Shown piece by piece: positions 7,790-13,289 of a DNA stretch of 16,879 nucleotides. Location of the stretch: positions 1 through 16,879 of the forward strand of contig DBWQ01000008.1 of assembly GCA_002308995.1 (NCBI GenBank). The letters are read 5' to 3'. The translations under genes were made by a program, and so were the position numbers. The stretch comes from Clostridiales bacterium UBA1234 (GTDB lineage Bacteria > Bacillota > Clostridia > TANB77 > UBA1234). Each line of letters begins with the position of its first letter. Position 1 is the stretch's first letter. The notes beneath the pieces were generated by a model. That model was not told the DNA's origin and made no database searches. It saw only the letters and a list, made by a program, of their open reading frames with translations.

Positions 7790-7894
7790 TTATCTAAAGT
7801 TTGATACAATAATTGCCACAACAGATGGAATGATAAACATTGCTGCCAAAATAATACAAATGACTCTTGTCCATGTTTTTGTTCTCATGTTCAC
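7790..7894 (-). CDS. Small single-pass membrane peptide upstream of cdaA (34 residues)
   Basis: The gene starts with GTG at 7894, about 9 nt after a perfect AAGGAGG. The in-frame ATG at 7888 would be too far from it. The peptide has a basic N-terminus (MNMRTKTWTR) and one membrane helix (about residues 11-29, ICIILAAMFIIPSVVAIIV) and ends SNFR. The basic end should stay in the cytoplasm. It ends 16 nt before cdaA and follows a clear sigma-A promoter, so the two are cotranscribed. I cannot name the family. A role in regulating or anchoring CdaA is a guess from position only. Confidence 0.75.
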   Translation of the reverse strand: MNMRTKTWTRVICIILAAMFIIPSVVAIIVSNFR

Positions 7895-7924
7895 TCTTAC
7901 TCGCCTCCTTAAACCTATACCTAT

Positions 7925-7953
7925 ATCTTAAATAATCTATGCCTTAAAGTCAA
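7925..7953 (-). promoter_or_regulatory. Sigma-A promoter of the small peptide-cdaA unit
   Basis: Minus strand: TTGACT (7948-7953), a 17-nt spacer, TAAGAT (7925-7930). It lies about 30 nt before the GTG at 7894. Confidence 0.75.
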
Positions 7954-7975
7954 TATGATTTGATTGGAAATACAT

Positions 7976-8018
7976 AAAAAAAGCTACGATTAAGAACAAT
8001 TTCAAAACCATAGCTTTT
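7976..8018 (-). terminator. Intrinsic terminator of tRNA-Leu
   Basis: A stem of AAAAAGCTATG with CGTAGCTTTTT (11 pairs, one wobble) and a loop of about 20 nt begins at the CCA end of the tRNA on the minus strand and ends in a T-run. Confidence 0.75.
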
Positions 8019-8106
8019 TGGTGCACGAGACCGGAATCGAACCGGTACGGGGTATTAGCCCGCAGGATTTTAAGTCCTGTGCGTCTGCCTGTTCCGCCAC
8101 TCGTGC
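8019..8106 (-). tRNA. tRNA-Leu, anticodon UAA
   Basis: An 88-nt gene with encoded CCA. The acceptor stem GCACGAG pairs with CTCGTGC. The D-arm GTGGCGGAACAGGCAGAC is typical of leucine tRNA. The anticodon stem CAGGA/TCCTG encloses CTTAAAA, giving UAA, which reads UUA codons. A long variable arm (class II) follows, then the T-arm CCGGTTCGATTCCGG. Confidence 0.97.
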
Positions 8107-8127
8107 AAAACAAAACTTGCAATAATT

Positions 8128-8156
8128 ATATTAACATTGAAGCCTCTTCTTGTCAA
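8128..8156 (-). promoter_or_regulatory. Promoter of tRNA-Leu
   Basis: Minus strand: consensus TTGACA (8151-8156), 17-nt spacer, TAATAT (8128-8133), about 22 nt before the tRNA 5' end. Confidence 0.8.
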
Positions 8157-8184
8157 TCATTTTATCAAGAAATTTCAGCAAAAG

Positions 8185-8225
8185 TTTACATAAGAGTTGA
8201 CAATATCTTTCTTTTTTGATATAAT
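8185..8225 (+). promoter_or_regulatory. Promoter of the metallopeptidase-like gene with upstream TTTACATAA
   Basis: A fully consensus promoter: TTGACA (8197-8202), 17-nt spacer, TATAAT (8220-8225) with an extended TGA before the -10. The word TTTACATAA (8185-8193) ends 3 nt before the -35. The same word or its near-palindrome occurs at the promoters near 9597, 9754 and 12926, so this may be an operator half-site. Confidence 0.75.
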
Positions 8226-8267
8226 GAGACCCGATTTGAATTCTATCAGAAAGGAAGTACACTTTGT

Positions 8268-9071
8268 ATGAACATCAATGTAAATGATGTCTCTTTGGAG
8301 CGGTATCAGAGTTTTGTCTTAAGCATCTATCAGAAGTACTTAGATAGCCTCAACAACAAGTTTCTCTTTTTGGCCAAGTGCTACCAGTTGGTTGTCAATA
8401 TAGAGCTTGCTAAAGTCTTTCCTATCTCTTCTGGATACTTCCAAAAAGGTCCAGAAATAAGCCTTTCCATTTGTCCTAAAGACCCCGACGAATACATTGC
8501 CTTTATCATTGCCCATGAGTTTGCTCACCTGCTGTTTGACAAAGTAGATGATGTACTCCTGGTCTCTGGGAGGGCAAGTGACGAAAGCATTGACTACAGT
8601 GCGATTCAGCGGGCAGATGAGGAGGGAAACACCTATGGACTTGCCTTAGAAGAAGCCTGTGCCGATGCTGTTGCCAAATGGATTGTATCGGACATGGGGT
8701 TTGAAAATCCAAACCATAGACCCCTTAGAAGACTGGATGGCTCCAAGGAAGGTGCTGAGCTTGTTAGAAAACTGGCCAGGTGCTTCGGTAGCCCTCTTGA
8801 AGAACACAGCAAGATTGATGCGTTCTTCATCGACAAAGAACATCATTATTCGTATATTCAGAACTGTTTCTGGTACGCGATTATCACCTTCTCCTTTAGT
8901 GAAATTATCGACGAATACGATGGTTTCATGGGAAAAGGCGCCTTTAAGCGTTTCTGTGAGCTGTTTGATGAATACGAAAAAACGAGAAACAGTAACGTTT
9001 ATCGATTGCTGCATGATGCGGTAAAAGTATTTTACGACCGCAAAGAAGAAAAGGAAAAAATATACGCTTAA
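8268..9071 (+). CDS. HExxH metallopeptidase-like protein (267 residues)
   Basis: A soluble protein with no signal peptide. IAFIIAHEFAHLLFD places His83, Glu84 and His87 in an HExxH zinc motif, and LEEACADAVAKW (about 127-138) supplies the likely third ligand (Glu128/129) and Asp133. The layout resembles ImmA/IrrE-type (M78) peptidases, which cleave repressors in the cytoplasm, but I cannot assign the family firmly. The ATG at 8268 has AAAGGAAG about 11 nt upstream. It is a single-gene unit with its own terminator. Base composition is richer in G+C than gatA or the 972-residue gene, like its neighbours up to 12869. A shared promoter word suggests it belongs to the radical SAM locus. Confidence 0.75.
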   Translation: MNINVNDVSLERYQSFVLSIYQKYLDSLNNKFLFLAKCYQLVVNIELAKVFPISSGYFQKGPEISLSICPKDPDEYIAFIIAHEFAHLLFDKVDDVLLVSGRASDESIDYSAIQRADEEGNTYGLALEEACADAVAKWIVSDMGFENPNHRPLRRLDGSKEGAELVRKLARCFGSPLEEHSKIDAFFIDKEHHYSYIQNCFWYAIITFSFSEIIDEYDGFMGKGAFKRFCELFDEYEKTRNSNVYRLLHDAVKVFYDRKEEKEKIYA

Positions 9072-9080
9072 AACAGCAAA

Positions 9081-9114
9081 AACCTGCCTCCGAAAGGAAG
9101 CAGGTTCTTTTGTT
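9081..9114 (+). terminator. Intrinsic terminator of the metallopeptidase-like gene
   Basis: AACCTGC/GCAGGTT stem extended through TCC/GGA with a GAAA-type loop (9081-9106), followed by CTTTTGTT, 9 nt after the stop codon. Confidence 0.85.
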
Positions 9115-9138
9115 ATTAAAAATTTTTACCCATAAAAC

Positions 9139-9201
9139 GGGGAAATCCCCCCAGAGACTAGCTAACGTAACACGTCAAACATGTCTCTAGAGGGATTCCC
9201 C
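9139..9201. repeat. Nested inverted repeat downstream of the GC-rich small gene
   Basis: The arms at 9139-9158 and 9183-9201 are imperfect inverse copies (GGGGAAATCC...AGAGAC and GTCTCTAGAGGGATTCCCC). Each arm is also nearly palindromic by itself (GGGGAAATCCCC). It lies 8 nt after the stop of the minus-strand gene at 9210. It may terminate that transcript, although the following GTTTTA is a poor T-run. Confidence 0.55.
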
Positions 9202-9209
9202 TTAGAAGG

Positions 9210-9446
9210 TCACTGGAAAAACTCTTCCGATTCCTTCCAAGCCTTCTCGAGGTCGCTCATGTCAACCCGCTTTCCATCCAGGTTGTACATAAGGACCATA
9301 GCGGCGGCGAATTCCGCGTAGCTTTTGCCGTCGCCGCGCATAAAGTAGGCATAGCCTACCAGGGCGGCGGCGGAGGTGAGATTGTTCGCGGGCAGATTGG
9401 CGAACGACTTCTCGAGCTTTTCGGCCTTTTTGTTTTTCTTTTTCAT
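9210..9446 (-). CDS. GC-rich small protein of unknown function (78 residues)
   Basis: The frame is open to 9536, but the ATG at 9446 has GGAGG at good spacing, giving a 78-residue protein starting MKKKNKKAEKLEKSF. A basic N-terminus is followed by an Ala-rich helical middle (LTSAAALVGYAYF, then YAEFAAAMVLMYNL) and an acidic C-terminus (LEKAWKESEEFFQ). No clear membrane helix, signal peptide or known domain is visible. Codons are strongly GC-biased (many GCC, GCG and CGC), unlike gatA or cdaA. The gene has its own promoter about 150 nt upstream and a long, foldable leader. By position and promoter motif it belongs with the radical SAM locus, possibly as a regulator or accessory factor. Confidence 0.7.
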   Translation of the reverse strand: MKKKNKKAEKLEKSFANLPANNLTSAAALVGYAYFMRGDGKSYAEFAAAMVLMYNLDGKRVDMSDLEKAWKESEEFFQ

Positions 9447-9449
9447 AGT

Positions 9450-9548
9450 GTCCTCCACGGACGAACTCCCTTGGCAACGATTACAAAGTCTTCCTGATGG
9501 GTCTTGCTTGGAATCTTTGTTTCGGGAGCCTCTCACGAGATTAATCGT
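9450..9548 (-). promoter_or_regulatory. Structured 5' leader of the 78-residue gene
   Basis: Between the predicted start site (about 9578) and the ATG lies an untranslated leader of about 130 nt. On the minus strand ACGATT (9543-9548) can pair with AATCGT (9477-9482). Stacked inside it, ACAAAG-A-TTCC (9510-9520) pairs with GGAA-GA-CTTTGT (9483-9494) around a 15-nt loop. Nearer the gene, GTCC/GGAC (9450-9462, 5-nt loop) holds the GGAGG ribosome site. It resembles a cis-regulatory leader, but I match it to no known riboswitch class. Confidence 0.5.
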
Positions 9549-9584
9549 AAGAGTATTGTTGATATGTTTTCGTTACCAATTGTT

Positions 9585-9613
9585 ATTTTACCACATTTTA
9601 CATAATTAGTCAA
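9585..9613 (-). promoter_or_regulatory. Promoter of the 78-residue gene with TTTACATAA in the spacer
   Basis: Minus strand: TTGACT (9608-9613), 17-nt spacer, TAAAAT (9585-9590). The spacer contains TTATGTAAA (plus-strand TTTACATAA at 9597-9605), the word shared with three other promoters here. Between this site and the divergent promoter at 9754 I see no further gene. Confidence 0.75.
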
Positions 9614-9753
9614 CTGCTATTATAAATTTTATTTGGAAGTAATTGGAATTTCATATAATTTCTTCTTTCCTTTTGACAATCAAGTACGCTTTTTTGTGTG
9701 CGGATTTTTTCGATACCGCAGATGGTCTCAAGCATTGAATTTTCCTTGTTTTC

Positions 9754-9782
9754 TTTACATTATGTAAATTCTGTGATATAAT
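9754..9782 (+). promoter_or_regulatory. Promoter of the TPM gene overlapped by a perfect palindrome
   Basis: TTTACA (9754-9759), 17-nt spacer, TATAAT (9777-9782) with extended TGA. The -35 lies inside TTTACATTATGTAAA (9754-9768), a perfect inverted repeat around one central base. This is the best-formed copy of the motif seen at four promoters, and its position suits a repressor operator. Confidence 0.8.
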
Positions 9783-9839
9783 GCCTTCAAATCCAATTTA
9801 ACCACTATGCAGCCATTTTTTTGAGGAGGGATGACCTAA

Positions 9840-10487
9840 ATGATTCGTAGACTTTTCGCCACGTTTTTTGCCATTTTGATGGCGTTTGGTGCCATGTCTA
9901 CCGCCTACGCCGATTCCTACACCTATGTTGCGGATACCGAAAATCTCTTTGATGATTCCAGCAACATGACCGCTCTGTGCGCCGAAATCCGGAACAAACT
10001 CGATTTTAACATCGGTGTCATTTCGGTAGCAAGTTTAGAAGACAAAGAGCCTATCATCGATGCCAGAAAACAAGATTCCCAGGCTTTTTTAATCTTTGTG
10101 ACGCCAAGTGAAGAGATGGAATACTGGGTAGGCTCTAGTGTTACCAAGACCATTCGTGACGTAGAACTGGAGCTTTTGTTCAATACCTACAAGATTTCTG
10201 ATAAGCAGTACACCAAAACCGTCAATCAACTCTTGTCTGCCATCGTAGAGGTGTATATTAACGGTAAGAATCTCGATGAATACGTGCAGAAAGAAGAACT
10301 TGAAATAGTGGATGAAACGCAGGATAGCTGGGCAAAGATGACCTGGAAATACATGATCAACTTTGTCAAAACGCATCCAGTGCGGATTATCGTTATTATC
10401 GTCTTCTTGGTAGGGTTGGTTCTCTACTACTACAACTTCGGACGAAAGCACAAAAAAACCAACGACTCCGCTAATAGTGAAGAATAA
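9840..10487 (+). CDS. TPM-domain (YgcG-like) membrane protein
   Basis: 215 residues. A signal peptide (1-24, cleavage after AYA) is followed by an extracytoplasmic domain (about 28-155) that resembles the TPM domain: YVADTENLFDD at its start, a strand with NIGVISV, and FLIFVTPSEEMEYWVGSS. A single membrane helix (about 181-198) and a short basic cytoplasmic tail end the protein. The biochemical role of TPM domains is not settled for most members. GAGGAGGG lies about 10 nt before the ATG. It converges on the cysteine-tail protein gene, sharing a bidirectional terminator, and its promoter holds the perfect palindrome. Both products would be membrane-anchored with outer domains, so they could interact. 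Confidence 0.8.
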   Translation: MIRRLFATFFAILMAFGAMSTAYADSYTYVADTENLFDDSSNMTALCAEIRNKLDFNIGVISVASLEDKEPIIDARKQDSQAFLIFVTPSEEMEYWVGSSVTKTIRDVELELLFNTYKISDKQYTKTVNQLLSAIVEVYINGKNLDEYVQKEELEIVDETQDSWAKMTWKYMINFVKTHPVRIIVIIVFLVGLVLYYYNFGRKHKKTNDSANSEE

Positions 10488-10502
10488 TTTAGCGCTGAAC
10501 GC

Positions 10503-10539
10503 AAAAAACCACATTCCCGCCTAAAGGAATGTGGTTTTT
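10503..10539. terminator. Bidirectional terminator between the TPM and cysteine-tail genes
   Basis: Stem AAAAACCACATTCC / GGAATGTGGTTTTT with an 8-nt loop. It ends in TTTTTG on the plus strand and in a T-run on the minus strand. It serves both convergent units. Confidence 0.9.
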
Positions 10540-10548
10540 GTTGTTTAT

Positions 10549-11508
10549 TTACTTTTTGCGCTTCATTTGCTTTGCAAAAAGCGTAGGTTTGGATTTCTTA
10601 ACGGCTTCAGCTGCTTTTTGAATGGTCTGAAGGTCCGCGCCATAGATGTTCTTGGCAGAACAACCTGCTCGTCCGCCCCCTGCACAGGCGCAAGCACAAG
10701 CACACGAGGCACAGGCACACGAGGAACGTCCGCCTCCTGAGTAGAAGACTCCTCCACCACCGCCGTAGCCGTCATCCGAGATAGCTACAACAAATATGCC
10801 ACCAAGAATAATTGCCAAAATAATCACGATGATAAGGATTACCTCTCCAGAAGTTAGATCCTCAGCATGGGTTGATTGCCTATCTTCGGAAAGACTATCG
10901 AACCGTGCTTGTGGGTATACTACTTCGCAAGAAAGCTTTTCCGATTCACCGATGGCAAGCGCTGTCTTCCATACCAGCCGATTCCACTCATCGATAGTAT
11001 CTGCATTATGGCTTTGCACATAATTACCATTCCATCGAAGCTCGAGATTTTTAATCTCGATTTCTGGAAACCAACCGGGGGTAAAGCCGTAGGTTACCGT
11101 ATTATCTTCGTTTAAGATGTACAGATACCCTTGCTTGATGGAAAAATCAAAGGAAAATTCTTCATCCTTGTAGTAATCCCGGTAAAAGTCAATCCTCACG
11201 AAATGGCCACTACCATCGTCACTGGAAGACGAGTACTCAATTTTCTTGATGTTATCTGAAAGTGCTTTGATATCCTCCACATGCTTGTTGGGGATGCCTA
11301 CAAAGAGGTAGTCCAATGGGCCTTCAGACTTGTCGTCCAAAACCTTCCAATCAAAATGATACGTGATAATGGCGTCGCCATCTTGGCACATATCAATTTC
11401 GATAAGGTAGTTTTGAATCTCGTCCAGCGGCTCCTTGCCGGCCGAAACGGATACGGTAAGCCCTACCACCATGAGGGCAAGAACAAAGATGCCAAAAAAC
11501 TTCTTCAT
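10549..11508 (-). CDS. Membrane protein with Cys-Ala repeat tail, probable substrate of the radical SAM enzyme
   Basis: 319 residues. Signal peptide 1-23 (cleavage after VSA), an extracytoplasmic beta-rich domain of about 25-205 (segments GPLDYLFVGIPN and YGFTPGWFPEIEI; I recall similar domains in Bacillota, near DUF2207-type proteins), a membrane helix (222-243), and a cytoplasmic tail. The tail has a Gly-rich stretch (249-260), CACASCACACACA (264-276), then GGGRAGC (277-283) and a basic end. It has seven cysteines in 20 residues. The ATG overlaps the stop of the radical SAM gene (ATGA) and has AAAGGAGG inside that gene, so translation is coupled. The predicted topology puts the cysteines in the cytoplasm with the enzyme. 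I infer thioether or other cysteine modification; this is not shown by sequence. Confidence 0.8.
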   Translation of the reverse strand: MKKFFGIFVLALMVVGLTVSVSAGKEPLDEIQNYLIEIDMCQDGDAIITYHFDWKVLDDKSEGPLDYLFVGIPNKHVEDIKALSDNIKKIEYSSSSDDGSGHFVRIDFYRDYYKDEEFSFDFSIKQGYLYILNEDNTVTYGFTPGWFPEIEIKNLELRWNGNYVQSHNADTIDEWNRLVWKTALAIGESEKLSCEVVYPQARFDSLSEDRQSTHAEDLTSGEVILIIVIILAIILGGIFVVAISDDGYGGGGGVFYSGGGRSSCACASCACACACAGGGRAGCSAKNIYGADLQTIQKAAEAVKKSKPTLFAKQMKRKK

Positions 11509-12869
11509 TTTGCCTCCTTTCTAAGAGGGCAAAGGCCTTCCATCTTACAGCTGTTATCACGGATTTTCTTGCACTCCTCGCCATTCCAAATGTGTTTCCA
11601 GTCCTCCTCTAGGATATTCCCAAGAGTAATCCCAGAAAGCCAGCTCTGGCAAGGAACAACCATACCACTCGGGGTAATTGCCATATTACTAAGGCAAGCG
11701 CCACAAGTGGGAACAGTCAAATGCAGGTCTCTCAAAAAGTCACTATTCACCCAACCAGGCGAAGTGAAACTGATTTCCATTTCTGCATTGGCAGCAAAAT
11801 CTGTTGCCTCTTTCAAAATGGCAACCAACTCACACTCCGTAAGCTGAGTACTCTCTGCTTCATTATTCAGGGCATTTCCCGTGGTGATAATGCTCGAACA
11901 AGAGGTATACGTCACGCCAAGCTTTCTTACAAACTCCAGCGTTCTGGCATAGTCACGGTTAAGCCGGCAAATCGGAGTATTCACACTTACCGAAAGCCCT
12001 GCATCTAAGGCATTATGAATGCCTTGAACCGTCTTTTCCCAAGTATTTGCACCCACAAGCTGGTTGTGAATTTCCTCCTCATCGGAGTAAAGCGTTACTT
12101 GGATGGAATCCAGTTCTGCCTCAGCCAAGGCGTTTGCGTACTCTTTGGTAAGGAGAACGCCATTGGTATTCACGCGGGAAATAAAGTACCGCGCGTATTT
12201 CACCAGTTCCGGAAGGTCTTTCCTCATGAGCGGCTCGCCACCGGTAAACGTCAGCTGCGTCACACGCGCATCGTACATCTTATCGATGACTTTCTTCCAC
12301 TCATCGGTCGAAAGCTCCTTGCCACCACTATGTTTCTGCCCGGCCGCGTAGCAGTGCAAGCACTGATTAGGGCAATGCCAGCATCCATGCTCATCTGTCA
12401 TAGGGCTTACCATCAGATCCATCCGATGAGGTCCCTGCATAAACTTAGCATACTCGCCAAGCGAAATGATGGGGTATTCAAAAGAAGGCTCCTCTCCATA
12501 GGCAATGTTGCAAAAGTCTTGAATCAACCTCATCAAATCATCCACCATCACCTCGTTCTTCGTCTTGTAATAGACTTTCTTGGTCCGCAAAACCGTCTGA
12601 ACAATGATGTCTTCCACATCCGCTTGAGACAGCTCTTTGCCATCATACTTGTTGAGCTCTTCTATAAAGTTGGCAAAAAGGATAAAATGCGACTTCTTCA
12701 CAGGAATAATCTGATTCCCGTTGATGAAAATCAGACCAGGAACATTCTTGCTAAACAGAGACACCCGTGGAGGCACCAAATGAATCCTAATCGCCCCAGG
12801 GCCCATCGGATTGAACGTAGCCTGCAAAACAGGCATATCCTTCATTCTCTCATACTCCAGCAACTTCAT
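11505..12869 (-). CDS. Radical SAM/SPASM peptide-modifying enzyme
   Basis: 454 residues, cytoplasmic. The radical SAM cluster motif is CPNQCLHC (Cys166, 170, 173), followed by TFTGGEPLMR (207-216), the SAM-binding GGE. A C-terminal SPASM region carries Cys389, 392, 407, 433, 441 and 447 for auxiliary iron-sulfur clusters, including CGAC and the end CKMEGLC. The N-terminal about 130 residues precede the barrel and could hold a PqqD-like peptide-recognition domain, but I cannot confirm it. SPASM enzymes typically modify ribosomally made peptides. It is the first gene of the operon and overlaps the cysteine-tail protein gene by 4 nt. The ATG at 12869 has GGAGG 11 nt upstream; internal ATGs lack better sites. 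Confidence 0.9.
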   Translation of the reverse strand: MKLLEYERMKDMPVLQATFNPMGPGAIRIHLVPPRVSLFSKNVPGLIFINGNQIIPVKKSHFILFANFIEELNKYDGKELSQADVEDIIVQTVLRTKKVYYKTKNEVMVDDLMRLIQDFCNIAYGEEPSFEYPIISLGEYAKFMQGPHRMDLMVSPMTDEHGCWHCPNQCLHCYAAGQKHSGGKELSTDEWKKVIDKMYDARVTQLTFTGGEPLMRKDLPELVKYARYFISRVNTNGVLLTKEYANALAEAELDSIQVTLYSDEEEIHNQLVGANTWEKTVQGIHNALDAGLSVSVNTPICRLNRDYARTLEFVRKLGVTYTSCSSIITTGNALNNEAESTQLTECELVAILKEATDFAANAEMEISFTSPGWVNSDFLRDLHLTVPTCGACLSNMAITPSGMVVPCQSWLSGITLGNILEEDWKHIWNGEECKKIRDNSCKMEGLCPLRKEAK

Positions 12870-12917
12870 GTAGCCAAAATCCTCCTACAATATAAATTTT
12901 TCAAGGTTCCGGCAAGC

Positions 12918-12946
12918 ATTATATCACATTATGTTAATTAATGCAA
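12918..12946 (-). promoter_or_regulatory. Promoter of the radical SAM operon
   Basis: Minus strand: TTGCAT (12941-12946), 17-nt spacer, TATAAT (12918-12923) with extended TGA. The spacer contains TTAACATAATGTGA, which matches 12 of 14 positions of the palindrome at the TPM promoter (read as TTTACATAATGTAA). It is a candidate operator. The next 300 bases upstream hold the inverted-repeat element and no gene. Confidence 0.75.
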
Positions 12947-12953
12947 GAAAAAC

Positions 12954-13286
12954 CCGACCAAGAGGGACGCTGGATTTTGTTCGGTCACCAATTTTAGACC
13001 TATTCTCTCGCAAGGGATTCCCACCACACCTACCGGCCAAAAGGGACAGACCTCTTCAAATCCTTGAAACTACTGTCTTTTAAAATAGCTGTTTTAAAAG
13101 AAAATTCCTCTTTTTACCCCCTATTTTTAAAAAGAATTTTGATTGTTTTTAGCTTTTTGAAGTCCTTGTGGCTAAAGGCTTTTCAAACGTCTGTCCCTTT
13201 TGGTCGGAAAGCGTGACCGGAAAGTCTTGTGCGAGAAGGGACGAAAAAAGAGACGCCGGACAAAATCCAGCGTCCCTCTTGGTCGG
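12954..13286. mobile_element. MITE-like non-coding element with nested inverted repeats
   Basis: 333 bp between the radical SAM promoter and the PdaA-like gene. The terminal inverted repeats are perfect over 27 bp (12954-12980 and 13260-13286, outer end CCGACCAAGAGGGACGC). A second pair, CCGGCCAAAAGGGACAGAC (13033-13051) with 13189-13207, has one mismatch in 19. The centre has an AT-rich hairpin (CTTTTAAAA/TTTTAAAAG, about 13078-13101). There is no convincing open frame, and I see no clear target-site duplication. The GGGAC-containing ends resemble REP/MITE-type elements mobilised in trans, but a structured RNA is an alternative. Confidence 0.7.
13244..13274 (-). terminator. Intrinsic terminator of the PdaA-like gene inside the element's right end
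   Basis: On the minus strand GACGCTGGA (13266-13274) pairs with TCCGGCGTC (13252-13260) around TTTTG, with one T-G wobble, and is followed by TCTTTTTT. It starts 16 nt after the stop codon at 13290. The left terminal repeat has the first arm but lacks the second arm and the T-run. Confidence 0.75.
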
Positions 13287-13289
13287 CCT

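Noticed and set aside
8019..8106. tRNA-Leu as the integration site of the radical SAM locus
   Set aside because: The tRNA 3' end faces the cdaA side, away from the locus, and I found no repeat of its 3' sequence at the other border or an integrase.
8646..9024. Long frames on both strands inside the metallopeptidase-like gene
   Set aside because: They lack ribosome sites and overlap a gene with a consensus promoter and HExxH motif.
9668..9720. TTGACA at about 9675 and the GCGG/CCGC hairpin as another promoter or terminator
   Set aside because: No -10 lies at the right distance, and the hairpin is short with no T-run after it.
10563..10775. Minus-strand frame rich in Val-Pro-Arg over the cysteine repeat
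   Set aside because: It is a shadow of the Cys-Ala repeat read in another frame; no ribosome site fits it.
12015..12941. 308-residue plus-strand frame opposite the radical SAM gene
   Set aside because: Its translation has no recognisable domain, and the opposite frame carries all radical SAM and SPASM motifs.
12954..13286. CRISPR array or tandem repeat array
   Set aside because: The repeats are inverted and only two per family, with no regular spacers.
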